A DNA stretch of 5,482 bases from an uncultured Veillonella sp. (GTDB taxonomy: Bacteria > Bacillota > Negativicutes > Veillonellales > Veillonellaceae): assembly GCF_934190855.1 (NCBI RefSeq), contig NZ_CAKPTN010000108.1:1-5482 (forward strand). Direction: 5' to 3'. Shown one piece after another: positions 1-5,482 of this stretch. Made by a program: the position numbers and the translations under genes. Numbering within the stretch: position 1 is the stretch's first letter; each line of letters opens with the position of its first letter. The notes beneath the pieces were generated by a model. It was not told the origin of the DNA. It saw only the letters and a program-made list of their open reading frames with translations, and searched no databases.

Positions 1-2003
1 CCTATGGTAGCAAAGGTAATATTAGGACCATACATTTCCCAGTTATAGTACAATTCCCCCATACCTGGTTCGGTGTAACTTGTGCCTACATTCGCTTTTA
101 ATCGACGATGAACATTACCTTTCACATTATGAGTCATGCCCAAATTAAAAGATACATTAGAACCAAATTTATCACTGTGGTCTAAGCGGACAATGGGTGA
201 TAAGGTAGTGTTCTTATTAACTTGCCATGTATCTTGTACATAGAAATTAAACTTCTTAATCTCTGCACGGCCTGCTGTTTGTTGATTGACACGTTTTAAA
301 TACTCTTCCTTAAAGTAAGCACCGTTTAATTTTAATTGTGTAGAGTCAAAATCGGATACGGCACCGTAGTAGAAACTTGGCAAATAGGCATCGTGAAGAG
401 CTGGGTAATATTTGCCGTTTGCATCAGTCTTACCTTCCTTATTGGCGTGGTAATCTTCGATGAAAGCTTTATTTTCCGCTAACAATCGTTTAGCAAATTG
501 TTGATAGCGTGCATAGGCTTCAGGGTTAAGTTTTTTCAAGGTCCGTTCCGTAGTCGGACCATCAACTAAGCCCATAACGGCTGAAGAATCGCTGTCATTA
601 GACTCTAAATATTGAACATATTCTTCGTAGGTGAATTCTGGTAATGTACTAGGCTTATTTTTATCGCCGTTATACCATTCTTTCTCCTTATTCCATTGCT
701 CTACGCCGGCTTCATTCTTTTTGAAAGAATGGTCATAAATCGTAGAAGATGGTACGCCATTTTTGACAGCTAAACTTTTATCATAATCCCACGGATCGAT
801 ATGCCGTTTATAAGTGGTAGGAGCATTTTTAAGACGACTACCTTCACCAGTTTCACGAACGAAACCCATGCCATAGGATAAGAGATGATCTTTATTAAGC
901 TGAGTATCTGCACTGAGTGTTAAGTTCCATTGGCGATGGTCCACATTATCTACATAGTTTAATGTATTCTTACCTTCATAGGTACTATTACCATAATCAC
1001 TAGTTAATGTTAAATCATCCTCTTTAGTACGTGTATAGTTAACCTCTGCCTTCCAGTTACTTTTCTGATCTTTTCCTGTATAACTTAAGTTAAGATTATT
1101 ACGATCTAAATCACGTTTGTAATGTACTTGTGGTTCCATAAAGGAATCACTACGTTTTACATATCGTTCTAGATCCTCGTTATAGCGGTCAATACGAAGT
1201 GCAAGAGAATGGTCTTTATTAAAGTCATACGTCGCACCAAGACCTACATTAGAATTAGTACCATAATAACGCAAGGAGTTCTTTAAGAAACCATGGTCTT
1301 CATCACTAGTCATGGTCGTTGCACGACGAGCTTCACTAGCATAAATAGGCATGATATCACGTTTACTACCGTGAATATTAACCTTTAATTTACCTAAGGA
1401 ACCAGAATCAGCACGCATAAAGAAGTTAGAGTATGGCACAACATCGCCATCCCCTTTTTCTCTACGCCCTTCCGCATTAAATTGTACAGAGGCCGTTTTT
1501 TTAGGTTTATTGGTAATAACGTTGATAACACCGCCAATAGCATCAGAGCCATACTTGGCACTAGCTGCACCTTGGATAACTTCGATGCGTTCCACATTTT
1601 CCGTACCAAGACGTTGCAACTCATCACCAGCACCTTGGTATTTTGCAAGGTCCCCCATGACAGGTTGACCATCTACTAAGATAAGCGTATGTCGTGGATC
1701 GGCCCCCCGAATCGATACCCCAACACGGCCCATAGCATCAACCGTTCTAGAAACACCTGTTTCTGTAAACACAATATCTTCCACAGATTTCGCTTGTTTC
1801 TTCGCAATATCTTGCTTTGTAATAATCGTCGTTTGTTGCGACTCTTGTTTTGCTAACTCTTCAGCCCATGTGCCTCGAACATGAACAACATCAGTTGTTA
1901 CTGTTGCATTTTCCGCCATGGTAGTGATAGGCATTTGCAACCAATATGCTACTGCACAAGACAGTATCAAATATCGGCTTGCCCGTGTAAACCGCCTATT
2001 CAT
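1..2003 (-). CDS. TonB-dependent outer-membrane receptor, C-terminus cut by window edge
   Basis: This open frame has no stop across 667 codons and runs off the left edge, so the last barrel strands are missing. The product should sit in the outer membrane and import a scarce ligand (siderophore, haem or similar) using TonB energy. The start at 2003 has a GGAGG site 7 bases upstream and gives a signal peptide: arginine-rich start, hydrophobic stretch at about 11-24, likely cleavage after Ala30 (TMA|EN). A TonB-box-like TTDVVHV follows at about 36-42. The plug domain spans roughly 50-168 and contains VSIRGADPRHTLILVDGQPV and, from residue 139, RIEVIQGAASAKYGSDAIGG, both classic for the family. 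Barrel strands follow, including FNFYVQDTWQV and a late YTEPGMGELYYNW that resembles the RAPSLRELY segment of CirA/FepA-like receptors. Residues about 403-545 form a large polar, partly helical insertion. The family call is firm; the substrate cannot be read, though Fur-like sites and a PchR-like regulator upstream favour iron. Confidence 0.95.
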   Translation of the reverse strand, partial: MNRRFTRASRYLILSCAVAYWLQMPITTMAENATVTTDVVHVRGTWAEELAKQESQQTTIITKQDIAKKQAKSVEDIVFTETGVSRTVDAMGRVGVSIRGADPRHTLILVDGQPVMGDLAKYQGAGDELQRLGTENVERIEVIQGAASAKYGSDAIGGVINVITNKPKKTASVQFNAEGRREKGDGDVVPYSNFFMRADSGSLGKLKVNIHGSKRDIMPIYASEARRATTMTSDEDHGFLKNSLRYYGTNSNVGLGATYDFNKDHSLALRIDRYNEDLERYVKRSDSFMEPQVHYKRDLDRNNLNLSYTGKDQKSNWKAEVNYTRTKEDDLTLTSDYGNSTYEGKNTLNYVDNVDHRQWNLTLSADTQLNKDHLLSYGMGFVRETGEGSRLKNAPTTYKRHIDPWDYDKSLAVKNGVPSSTIYDHSFKKNEAGVEQWNKEKEWYNGDKNKPSTLPEFTYEEYVQYLESNDSDSSAVMGLVDGPTTERTLKKLNPEAYARYQQFAKRLLAENKAFIEDYHANKEGKTDANGKYYPALHDAYLPSFYYGAVSDFDSTQLKLNGAYFKEEYLKRVNQQTAGRAEIKKFNFYVQDTWQVNKNTTLSPIVRLDHSDKFGSNVSFNLGMTHNVKGNVHRRLKANVGTSYTEPGMGELYYNWEMYGPNITFATI

Positions 2004-2061
2004 CAGCTATCCTCCAAAAACTCTATTTCAAACTAGGTATATAAAAATACACTCCACTACT

Positions 2062-2089
2062 ATTTAATGACATTGAAAATCATTTACAA
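2062..2089 (-). promoter_or_regulatory. Predicted promoter of the TonB-dependent receptor gene
   Basis: On the minus strand a TTGTAA -35 box (2084-2089, 4 of 6 matches to TTGACA) is followed after 16 bases by TTAAAT (2062-2067, 4 of 6 matches to TATAAT). This would give a leader of about 50 nt before the ATG at 2003, with a GGAGG ribosome binding site at 2011-2015. Both boxes are imperfect, which suits a promoter that needs an activator. The spacer is almost entirely taken up by Fur-like motifs. The assignment is by eye. Confidence 0.5.
2068..2088. promoter_or_regulatory. Putative Fur box: two overlapping 7-1-7 motifs
   Basis: Compared with the 7-1-7 Fur consensus TGATAATnATTATCA, positions 2068-2082 (TGACATTGAAAATCA) match 10 of 14 defined bases and 2074-2088 (TGAAAATCATTTACA) match 11 of 14. 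The motifs are offset by exactly 6 bases, the arrangement known for two Fur dimers on a classical 19-21 bp box. The site covers the spacer and part of the -35 box of the receptor promoter, as expected for repression in iron-replete cells. AT-rich sequence raises the chance of false matches, and Zur or PerR sites look related. Confidence 0.55.
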
Positions 2090-2124
2090 GTTTAATAGTA
2101 ACAAAGTGTATCTTGCATATCTAC

Positions 2125-2154
2125 TCCGAAAAGACCAAAAATATACATTTCGGA
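2125..2154. repeat. 7-bp inverted repeat upstream of receptor promoter; possible regulator site
   Basis: TCCGAAA (2125-2131) and TTTCGGA (2148-2154) form a perfect inverted repeat around a 16-base centre, between the regulator stop codon and the receptor -35 box. No T-run follows on the minus strand, so it is a poor intrinsic terminator for the regulator gene. Its position about 35-65 bases upstream of the -35 box would suit an activator-binding site, for example for the adjacent AraC protein. AraC proteins more often bind direct repeats, so this role is a guess. Confidence 0.3.
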
Positions 2155-2167
2155 CAATATTAAGTTG

Positions 2168-3058
2168 TTATATCTTACGATAAGCGCTTGGAGTGACTCC
2201 TGTAGCCTCTTTAAATGCACTAGTAAATTTACTGCCATTCTCGTAGCCTACGGCATTAGCAATCTCTAAAACAGATTGATCTGACTCTTCAAGCAATCGC
2301 TTAGCTGCATTAATACGACATTCCTTTAGATATTGGTGGATTGTCGTCCCATATACCCCTTTAAAGCAGCGTTTTAATGTTGATGTAGGAATATCAAACT
2401 GCTCGGACAAGGAATCAATGGTTATACGTTTCATAAACTTTGTCGATATGTATTCATTTACAGCTTTTACAATATCTACTTGTTGTTTACGATAGGAACT
2501 TCTTTTTTCATGATTATCTGTGGAAATAACAGATAACAACAAAAAGATTTCAATAATTTTTAACTTAAAATAGTGCTCTTTAATTTGAGTAGGCACATTA
2601 TATAAACTAGAAAAAATCTGACGAACAGATTCCGTCTCTTCCATCATCATACCAAAGTCAGAATGCTCACAAAACCGATTCGCTAATTGAGTTAAATCGA
2701 TGCGCGTATCCGTGACAAGTGCATCTAATACGGGTTGTGCTTTTTCAACATCTACCAGTAATACAATCCCTTTAAATAGTTTTGTAGGGAAATAGTTCTC
2801 ATGTTGATAATCAGCGTGAGTATGCCACCCTAGCGACATATCCCCTGGCCCCATATATAAATACTCACCAGATGTAAATCGACACTCAATGCGTCCCTCT
2901 TCACAATGGTTTATGGCAAACGTCTTTGTATGTGATTTAGCATAAAATTGAATCGTTTCTTGCTTCACGTCGAGGAACATCAAATCGATACCGTCAAACA
3001 CTGTATGTCTCGACATAGTGGTTCCTGCATGTGAAACTGCATGATTATGTGGATTCAT
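2168..3058 (-). CDS. AraC-family transcriptional regulator, PchR-like
   Basis: The product is a 296-residue DNA-binding regulator. The C-terminal AraC domain spans about 195-296. Its first helix-turn-helix is near 212-233 (ITIDSLSEQFDIPTSTLKRC) and its second near 262-285 (SVLEIANAVGYENGSKFTSA), followed by the hallmark GVTPSAYRK at the end. The N-terminal half (about 25-165) has CEEGRIECRF, YLYMGPGDMSL and NYFPTKLFKGIVLLVDVE, a pattern I associate with PchR-type regulators that sense siderophores. The gene lies 164 bases upstream of a TonB-dependent receptor on the same strand, which suggests it activates that receptor when the ligand is present. The start is uncertain. Met1 has GGTGAT only 3 bases upstream, while Met15 (ATG at 3016) has AGGA at a good 6-base spacing. 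Starting at Met15 would remove the His-containing head (His4, His6, His10). The AraC family call is near certain; the PchR-like role is inferred. Confidence 0.93.
   Translation of the reverse strand: MNPHNHAVSHAGTTMSRHTVFDGIDLMFLDVKQETIQFYAKSHTKTFAINHCEEGRIECRFTSGEYLYMGPGDMSLGWHTHADYQHENYFPTKLFKGIVLLVDVEKAQPVLDALVTDTRIDLTQLANRFCEHSDFGMMMEETESVRQIFSSLYNVPTQIKEHYFKLKIIEIFLLLSVISTDNHEKRSSYRKQQVDIVKAVNEYISTKFMKRITIDSLSEQFDIPTSTLKRCFKGVYGTTIHQYLKECRINAAKRLLEESDQSVLEIANAVGYENGSKFTSAFKEATGVTPSAYRKI
3023..3026 (-). promoter_or_regulatory. Alternative ribosome binding site favouring Met15 start of the AraC regulator
   Basis: AGGA on the minus strand sits 6 bases before the internal ATG at 3014-3016 (Met15). 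The upstream start at 3058 instead has GGTGAT (3062-3067), complementary to the 16S tail but with only 3 bases of spacing. The conserved sensor domain begins after Met15, so either start gives a complete regulator. Confidence 0.4.
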
Positions 3059-3105
3059 ACTATCACCATATACACAAATACTATAAACATAAACGTTAAT
3101 ATTGT

Positions 3106-3137
3106 ATTATAGTATACTTATTGATATCTATTGTCAA
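3106..3137 (-). promoter_or_regulatory. Predicted promoter of the AraC regulator gene
   Basis: On the minus strand a perfect TTGACA -35 box lies at 3132-3137. The -10 element is ambiguous within the overlapping run TATACTATAAT: TACTAT (3109-3114) at 17-base spacing, TATACT (3111-3116) at 15, or TATAAT (3106-3111) at 20. Transcription would start about 40-50 bases before the ATG at 3058. It lies downstream of the hairpin ending the previous operon, so the regulator should be transcribed independently. Confidence 0.65.
3122..3136. promoter_or_regulatory. Putative Fur-like 7-1-7 motif over the regulator -35 box
   Basis: TGATATCTATTGTCA matches 11 of 14 defined bases of the 7-1-7 Fur consensus and overlaps the -35 box at 3132-3137. 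Binding there would block the promoter. Unlike the receptor site it has no second motif at a 6-base offset. PchR-type regulators are commonly Fur-repressed, which fits. The surrounding DNA is very AT-rich, so a chance match is possible. Confidence 0.4.
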
Positions 3138-3168
3138 ATTCAAATTAGTAATAATTCATTTTTTCTTT

Positions 3169-3227
3169 AAAAATATAAGTGAATAGCCTCGTAAGTTAAA
3201 CTAATGTAGTCTAACTTGCGAGGCTAT
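3169..3227 (-). terminator. Intrinsic terminator after the PTS-ybaN operon
   Basis: Arms at 3183-3198 and 3212-3227 are 16-base inverted repeats differing at one position (T3192 opposite G3218). The loop can extend through ACTA/TAGT (3200-3203 with 3207-3210) to a 3-base tip. On the minus strand the stem is followed after a few bases by TTATATTTTT (3178-3169), while no T-run follows on the plus strand. It starts about 25 bases beyond the DUF454 stop codon and precedes the regulator promoter, so it probably ends the operon to the right. The few bases between stem and T-run make it slightly atypical. Confidence 0.75.
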
Positions 3228-3252
3228 ATTCAGAATCACCATCGATAATTCT

Positions 3253-3648
3253 TTATTTTTTAGTTTTTACAATAAAAGCTAACGCTATTACGTGACCAAC
3301 CCATACGAGGCCCATCACAATAAGAGCAACTGGCATATTTTGACTAAAATAAGCACCGATTGCCATTATAGTAGTAACAGAAGCGAGAATAGACAACTTT
3401 GTCCGCAACGTCAACGCTTTATCGCGTTCATAGGCACCAACGGTCTTTTGGTATAAACTAGACTCCAAAAACATTTTATGGAATCGTTCAGATCCTCGAG
3501 CTAAACAAAATAAGGTTAGCATATAAAAAGGAACTGTTGGCAATAGTGGTAGTACAATACCTGCTGTACCAAGGACAAAACTTATAGCACCAATGGTCAA
3601 GAATACATATCGAACTACAACATTACTATGTTGCTCAGTTGTTTTCAT
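3253..3648 (-). CDS. YbaN/DUF454-family small inner-membrane protein
   Basis: This 131-residue protein has the DUF454 signature: GTAGIVLPLLPTVPFYMLTL at about 27-46, then FCLARGSERFH (47-57) and a short polar stretch containing SSLYQKTVGAYERDKAL before two further hydrophobic segments (about 85-103 and 106-127). It should be an integral inner-membrane protein with three or four membrane spans. The family is widespread (E. coli YbaN) but its biochemical role is not established to my knowledge. The ATG overlaps the stop codon of the upstream EIIC gene as TAATG, with GAGGA 3 bases before it, so translation is probably coupled to the permease. It is the last gene before the terminator. Length is normal for the family. 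A role with the transporter is suggested only by this coupling. Confidence 0.9.
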   Translation of the reverse strand: MKTTEQHSNVVVRYVFLTIGAISFVLGTAGIVLPLLPTVPFYMLTLFCLARGSERFHKMFLESSLYQKTVGAYERDKALTLRTKLSILASVTTIMAIGAYFSQNMPVALIVMGLVWVGHVIALAFIVKTKK

Positions 3649-5015
3649 TAATCCTCTTCTACGTAGTTAATAACTTTACCTTTTGTTTTAATAAAGTTAG
3701 GAATGATAAGTACTAATGCAGCAATAGCTACGATACCATAAATACCAGCCATACCTACCCATTCGTAAGCATTACCTAATACAAGGCCCATTACGGCAAA
3801 GTCCGCATCACCAAAGGTTGTATTTTGGAAGCCTAATTGACCAAGAACTGGAAGTGCCATTGCTGGTAAGAATGTGATAGCTAAACCATTAAGGAAAGCA
3901 CCTACAGCTGCACCACGACGACCACCAGTAGCATTACCATAGATACCTGCTGTAGCACCACAGAAGAAGTGTGGTACAAGACCAGGAATGATCAATACGC
4001 CACCTACAGCACCAAGGATAAGCATACCGATGATACCACCGATGAAGGAGCTAAGGAAGCCTAATACTACAGCTGTTGGAGCATATGTAAAGAATACAGC
4101 ACAGTCTACAGCTGGGATGGCATTAGGAATAATTTTTGTAGCAATACCTTGGAAGGCAGGAATCAAATCACCTAAGATCATACGTACACCAGAGTATACG
4201 ATTGTTACGCCTACTGCAAAGTTCATAGCACTCATAACAGCGTATAAGTAAGGACTCATATCGCCAGATAAAGTAGATACGAATTCAGAGCCTGCTGCAA
4301 TTGCGGCGATTAAATAGAATACGATCATAGTCAATGCAGTAGATAATGTGGAGTCACGCAAGAAGCCCCATTTTTCAGGAATTTCAATATCTTCTGTGCT
4401 ATCTTCAGCTTTACCTACATATTGAGCAACCCAAGCAGATAAATAATAACCTAAACTACCAAAGTGACCTATAGCAATTTCATCACCATCAGTAACTTTA
4501 GATGTGTAGCTTTGACCAATAGCTGGAGAAATGGCAGACCACGCGCCCATCAAGAAACCACCTACAAGGATAAGCTCCATACCGGACAAACCTGCAGTAC
4601 CGAGTACGGCAGACATGAGACATGCCATAAACAAGCTGTGATGACCTGTTAAGAACACATATTTGAACTTGGTGAAACGAGCAATACATAAGTTCATCAA
4701 TAAGCCTACTACGAGAATAGACATCGTTTCAACGCCAAGAACCTTTTGTGCAACAGCTACGATAGCTTCATTGTTTGGTACAACGCCAGTAATATGGAAG
4801 CCATGTTCAATCATCTTGCCTAGTGGATCAAGATTGCTAACGATAACACCAGCACCTGCTGCGAGCATCAAGTAGCCAAGAATCGGTTTCAATGTACCTG
4901 TCATTACCTTATGAAACGGACGTTTCAAAGCAACTAAGCCTACACATGACATAATACCAATTAAAAGTGCTGGTTGAGACAGCACGTCACGTAAGAACTC
5001 TAATACCATTTCCAT
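3648..5015 (-). CDS. ulaA: PTS EIIC permease, ascorbate (Ula/SgaT) family
   Basis: This 455-residue polytopic membrane protein is close to the usual length of UlaA (about 465). It carries the substrate across the inner membrane while EIIB phosphorylates it. Recognisable family features are an N-terminal LSQPALLIGIMSCVGLVAL segment, VVPNNEAIVAVAQKVLG at 78-94, FLTGHHSLFMA at 121-131, GHFGSLGYYLSAWVAQYVG at 183-201, a polar acidic linker at about 202-217, and LGDLIPAFQGIATKIIPNAI at 281-300 followed by VDCAVFFTYAP (303-313). About ten or eleven hydrophobic spans are visible. AGGAGGT lies about 6 bases before the ATG at 5015; Met3 is a less favoured start. It lies 31 bases after EIIB. The L-Asc family assignment is strong. 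L-ascorbate is the known substrate of E. coli UlaA, but relatives may carry other acids or sugars, so the substrate here is provisional. Confidence 0.93.
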   Translation of the reverse strand: MEMVLEFLRDVLSQPALLIGIMSCVGLVALKRPFHKVMTGTLKPILGYLMLAAGAGVIVSNLDPLGKMIEHGFHITGVVPNNEAIVAVAQKVLGVETMSILVVGLLMNLCIARFTKFKYVFLTGHHSLFMACLMSAVLGTAGLSGMELILVGGFLMGAWSAISPAIGQSYTSKVTDGDEIAIGHFGSLGYYLSAWVAQYVGKAEDSTEDIEIPEKWGFLRDSTLSTALTMIVFYLIAAIAAGSEFVSTLSGDMSPYLYAVMSAMNFAVGVTIVYSGVRMILGDLIPAFQGIATKIIPNAIPAVDCAVFFTYAPTAVVLGFLSSFIGGIIGMLILGAVGGVLIIPGLVPHFFCGATAGIYGNATGGRRGAAVGAFLNGLAITFLPAMALPVLGQLGFQNTTFGDADFAVMGLVLGNAYEWVGMAGIYGIVAIAALVLIIPNFIKTKGKVINYVEED

Positions 5016-5046
5016 GGCACTACCTCCTATATATAGTTGTTACATC

Positions 5047-5322
5047 TTATTGAGCTGCTTGTTTTAATGCATCAAGAATATCTTCTGTGATTTTCTTTTT
5101 ATTAATATAGCTACGAACAATAGCGATATTTTTGCCTTCGAATTGTTCTGCCAATTCTTTTACAGTTACGATAAGATCAGCCTTACGACCTTGAGCCGCA
5201 TTAAAATCGATAGACTCAACTTGTGCATCAATGCCGTTTTCAGCACAAATCTCTTCGATTTTCATTTTAAGCATCAAGCTAGAACCAATGCCATTACCGC
5301 ATACAGTTAATACAGAAATCAT
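5047..5322 (-). CDS. ulaB: PTS EIIB component, ascorbate (Ula/SgaB) family
   Basis: This 91-residue cytoplasmic phosphotransfer protein receives phosphate from EIIA and passes it to the substrate bound in EIIC. The phosphorylated cysteine is Cys8 in the loop TVCGNGIGSSLMLKMKIEEI, which matches the CGNGxGSS motif of UlaB (E. coli about 101 residues). The rest fits the EIIB Rossmann-like fold, with a segment KADLIVTVKELAEQF at about 47-61 and a helical C-terminus. GGAGG is placed 5 bases before the ATG. It is 21 bases from the EIIA stop codon and 31 bases from the EIIC start, so the three are co-transcribed in the order A-B-C. It is slightly short for the family but appears complete. Confidence 0.93.
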   Translation of the reverse strand: MISVLTVCGNGIGSSLMLKMKIEEICAENGIDAQVESIDFNAAQGRKADLIVTVKELAEQFEGKNIAIVRSYINKKKITEDILDALKQAAQ

Positions 5323-5343
5323 AATTGCCTCCTTCTATATCTA

Positions 5344-5482
5344 TTATTGATCGTCTAAATGCTCAGCCAAAAATGCTTGTACATCGTCGATACTTTCAAA
5401 CTCAACGGCTGCATCTAAAAATTCGTCATCCTCAAATAAAGTAGCAATATCCGTCAACAATTGAATATGCTCATCCTTATTA
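5344..5482 (-). CDS. PTS EIIA component, C-terminal fragment at window edge
   Basis: Only the last 45 residues and the stop codon are inside the window; the gene continues past the right edge. The visible part, starting NKDEHIQLLTDIATLFEDDE and ending in AFLAEHLDDQ, matches the C-terminal helix region of fructose/mannitol-type EIIA domains, where an HxxLLxxLAxLLxD pattern is usual and a short acidic helix ends the protein. UlaC belongs to this EIIA type. The active-site histidine lies in the missing part. Position 21 bases before EIIB supports it being the cognate EIIA (ulaC-like), passing phosphate from HPr to EIIB. The gene symbol is withheld because the fragment is too short. Confidence 0.75.
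   Translation of the reverse strand, partial: NKDEHIQLLTDIATLFEDDEFLDAAVEFESIDDVQAFLAEHLDDQ

Noticed and set aside
1394..1672. A 92-codon minus-strand open frame inside the receptor gene
   Set aside because: It lies in another frame of the TonB-dependent receptor plug region, whose own frame shows unmistakable family motifs; its protein has no recognisable domain.
1482..1679. A 65-codon plus-strand open frame opposite the receptor gene
   Set aside because: It is antisense to the conserved plug domain, has no evident ribosome binding site and resembles no family I know.
1955..2003. Possible lipoprotein signal in the receptor (Cys16 after LILS)
   Set aside because: Leu at the -2 position does not fit the lipobox, and a normal signal peptidase site (TMA|EN) lies downstream as expected for a TonB-dependent receptor.
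2125..2154. Intrinsic terminator for the AraC gene
   Set aside because: The stem is only 7 bp with a 16-base loop and no T-run follows on the minus strand.
3988..4875. Several short plus- and minus-strand open frames within the EIIC gene
   Set aside because: They are shadows of the strongly conserved ulaA-type frame, produced by its biased codon use; none has a plausible start region or domain.
1..5482. CRISPR array, insertion sequence, tRNA or rRNA genes
   Set aside because: No regularly spaced repeats, transposase motifs, terminal inverted repeats, or recognisable tRNA/rRNA sequence were seen; the non-coding gaps are short and AT-rich.

Overview
The window is a 5.5 kb chromosomal-type segment in which every credible gene lies on the minus strand, so it is best read from right to left. 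An outer-membrane TonB-dependent receptor occurs together with low GC content, strong AGGAGG-type ribosome binding sites and a Firmicute-style split PTS. That mix points to a diderm Firmicute (Negativicutes), most likely Veillonella or a close relative. The organism is an inference from gene content and composition, not from a marker gene.

The right half (5482 down to 3253) is a PTS operon of the ascorbate (Ula/Sga, L-Asc) family. It holds the C-terminal end of an EIIA gene cut by the window edge (5344-5482), EIIB with its phospho-accepting Cys8 (5047-5322), and the EIIC permease (3648-5015). The next gene is a small YbaN/DUF454 inner-membrane protein (3253-3648) whose ATG overlaps the EIIC stop codon as TAATG. 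A long hairpin (3183-3227) followed on the minus strand by a T-rich run probably ends this operon. The promoter of the operon lies beyond the right edge.

The left half (3137 down to 1) looks like an iron- or metallophore-acquisition module. An AraC-family regulator with a PchR-like sensor domain (2168-3058) has its own promoter, with a TTGACA -35 box. It is followed, 164 bases later, by a TonB-dependent outer-membrane receptor (1-2003) that is cut at its C-terminus by the window edge. The receptor promoter overlaps two Fur-like 7-1-7 motifs offset by 6 bases. A single Fur-like motif also overlaps the -35 box of the regulator. The simplest model is Fur repression of both genes plus ligand-dependent activation of the receptor by the AraC protein. 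A 7-bp inverted repeat (2125-2154) upstream of the receptor promoter is a candidate regulator site.

The two modules share a strand but are separated by the hairpin and look transcriptionally independent. Nothing seen here is clearly a novel system. The least ordinary points are the YbaN gene translationally coupled to a PTS permease, the roughly 140-residue insertion in a predicted surface loop of the receptor, and the paired Fur-like sites.
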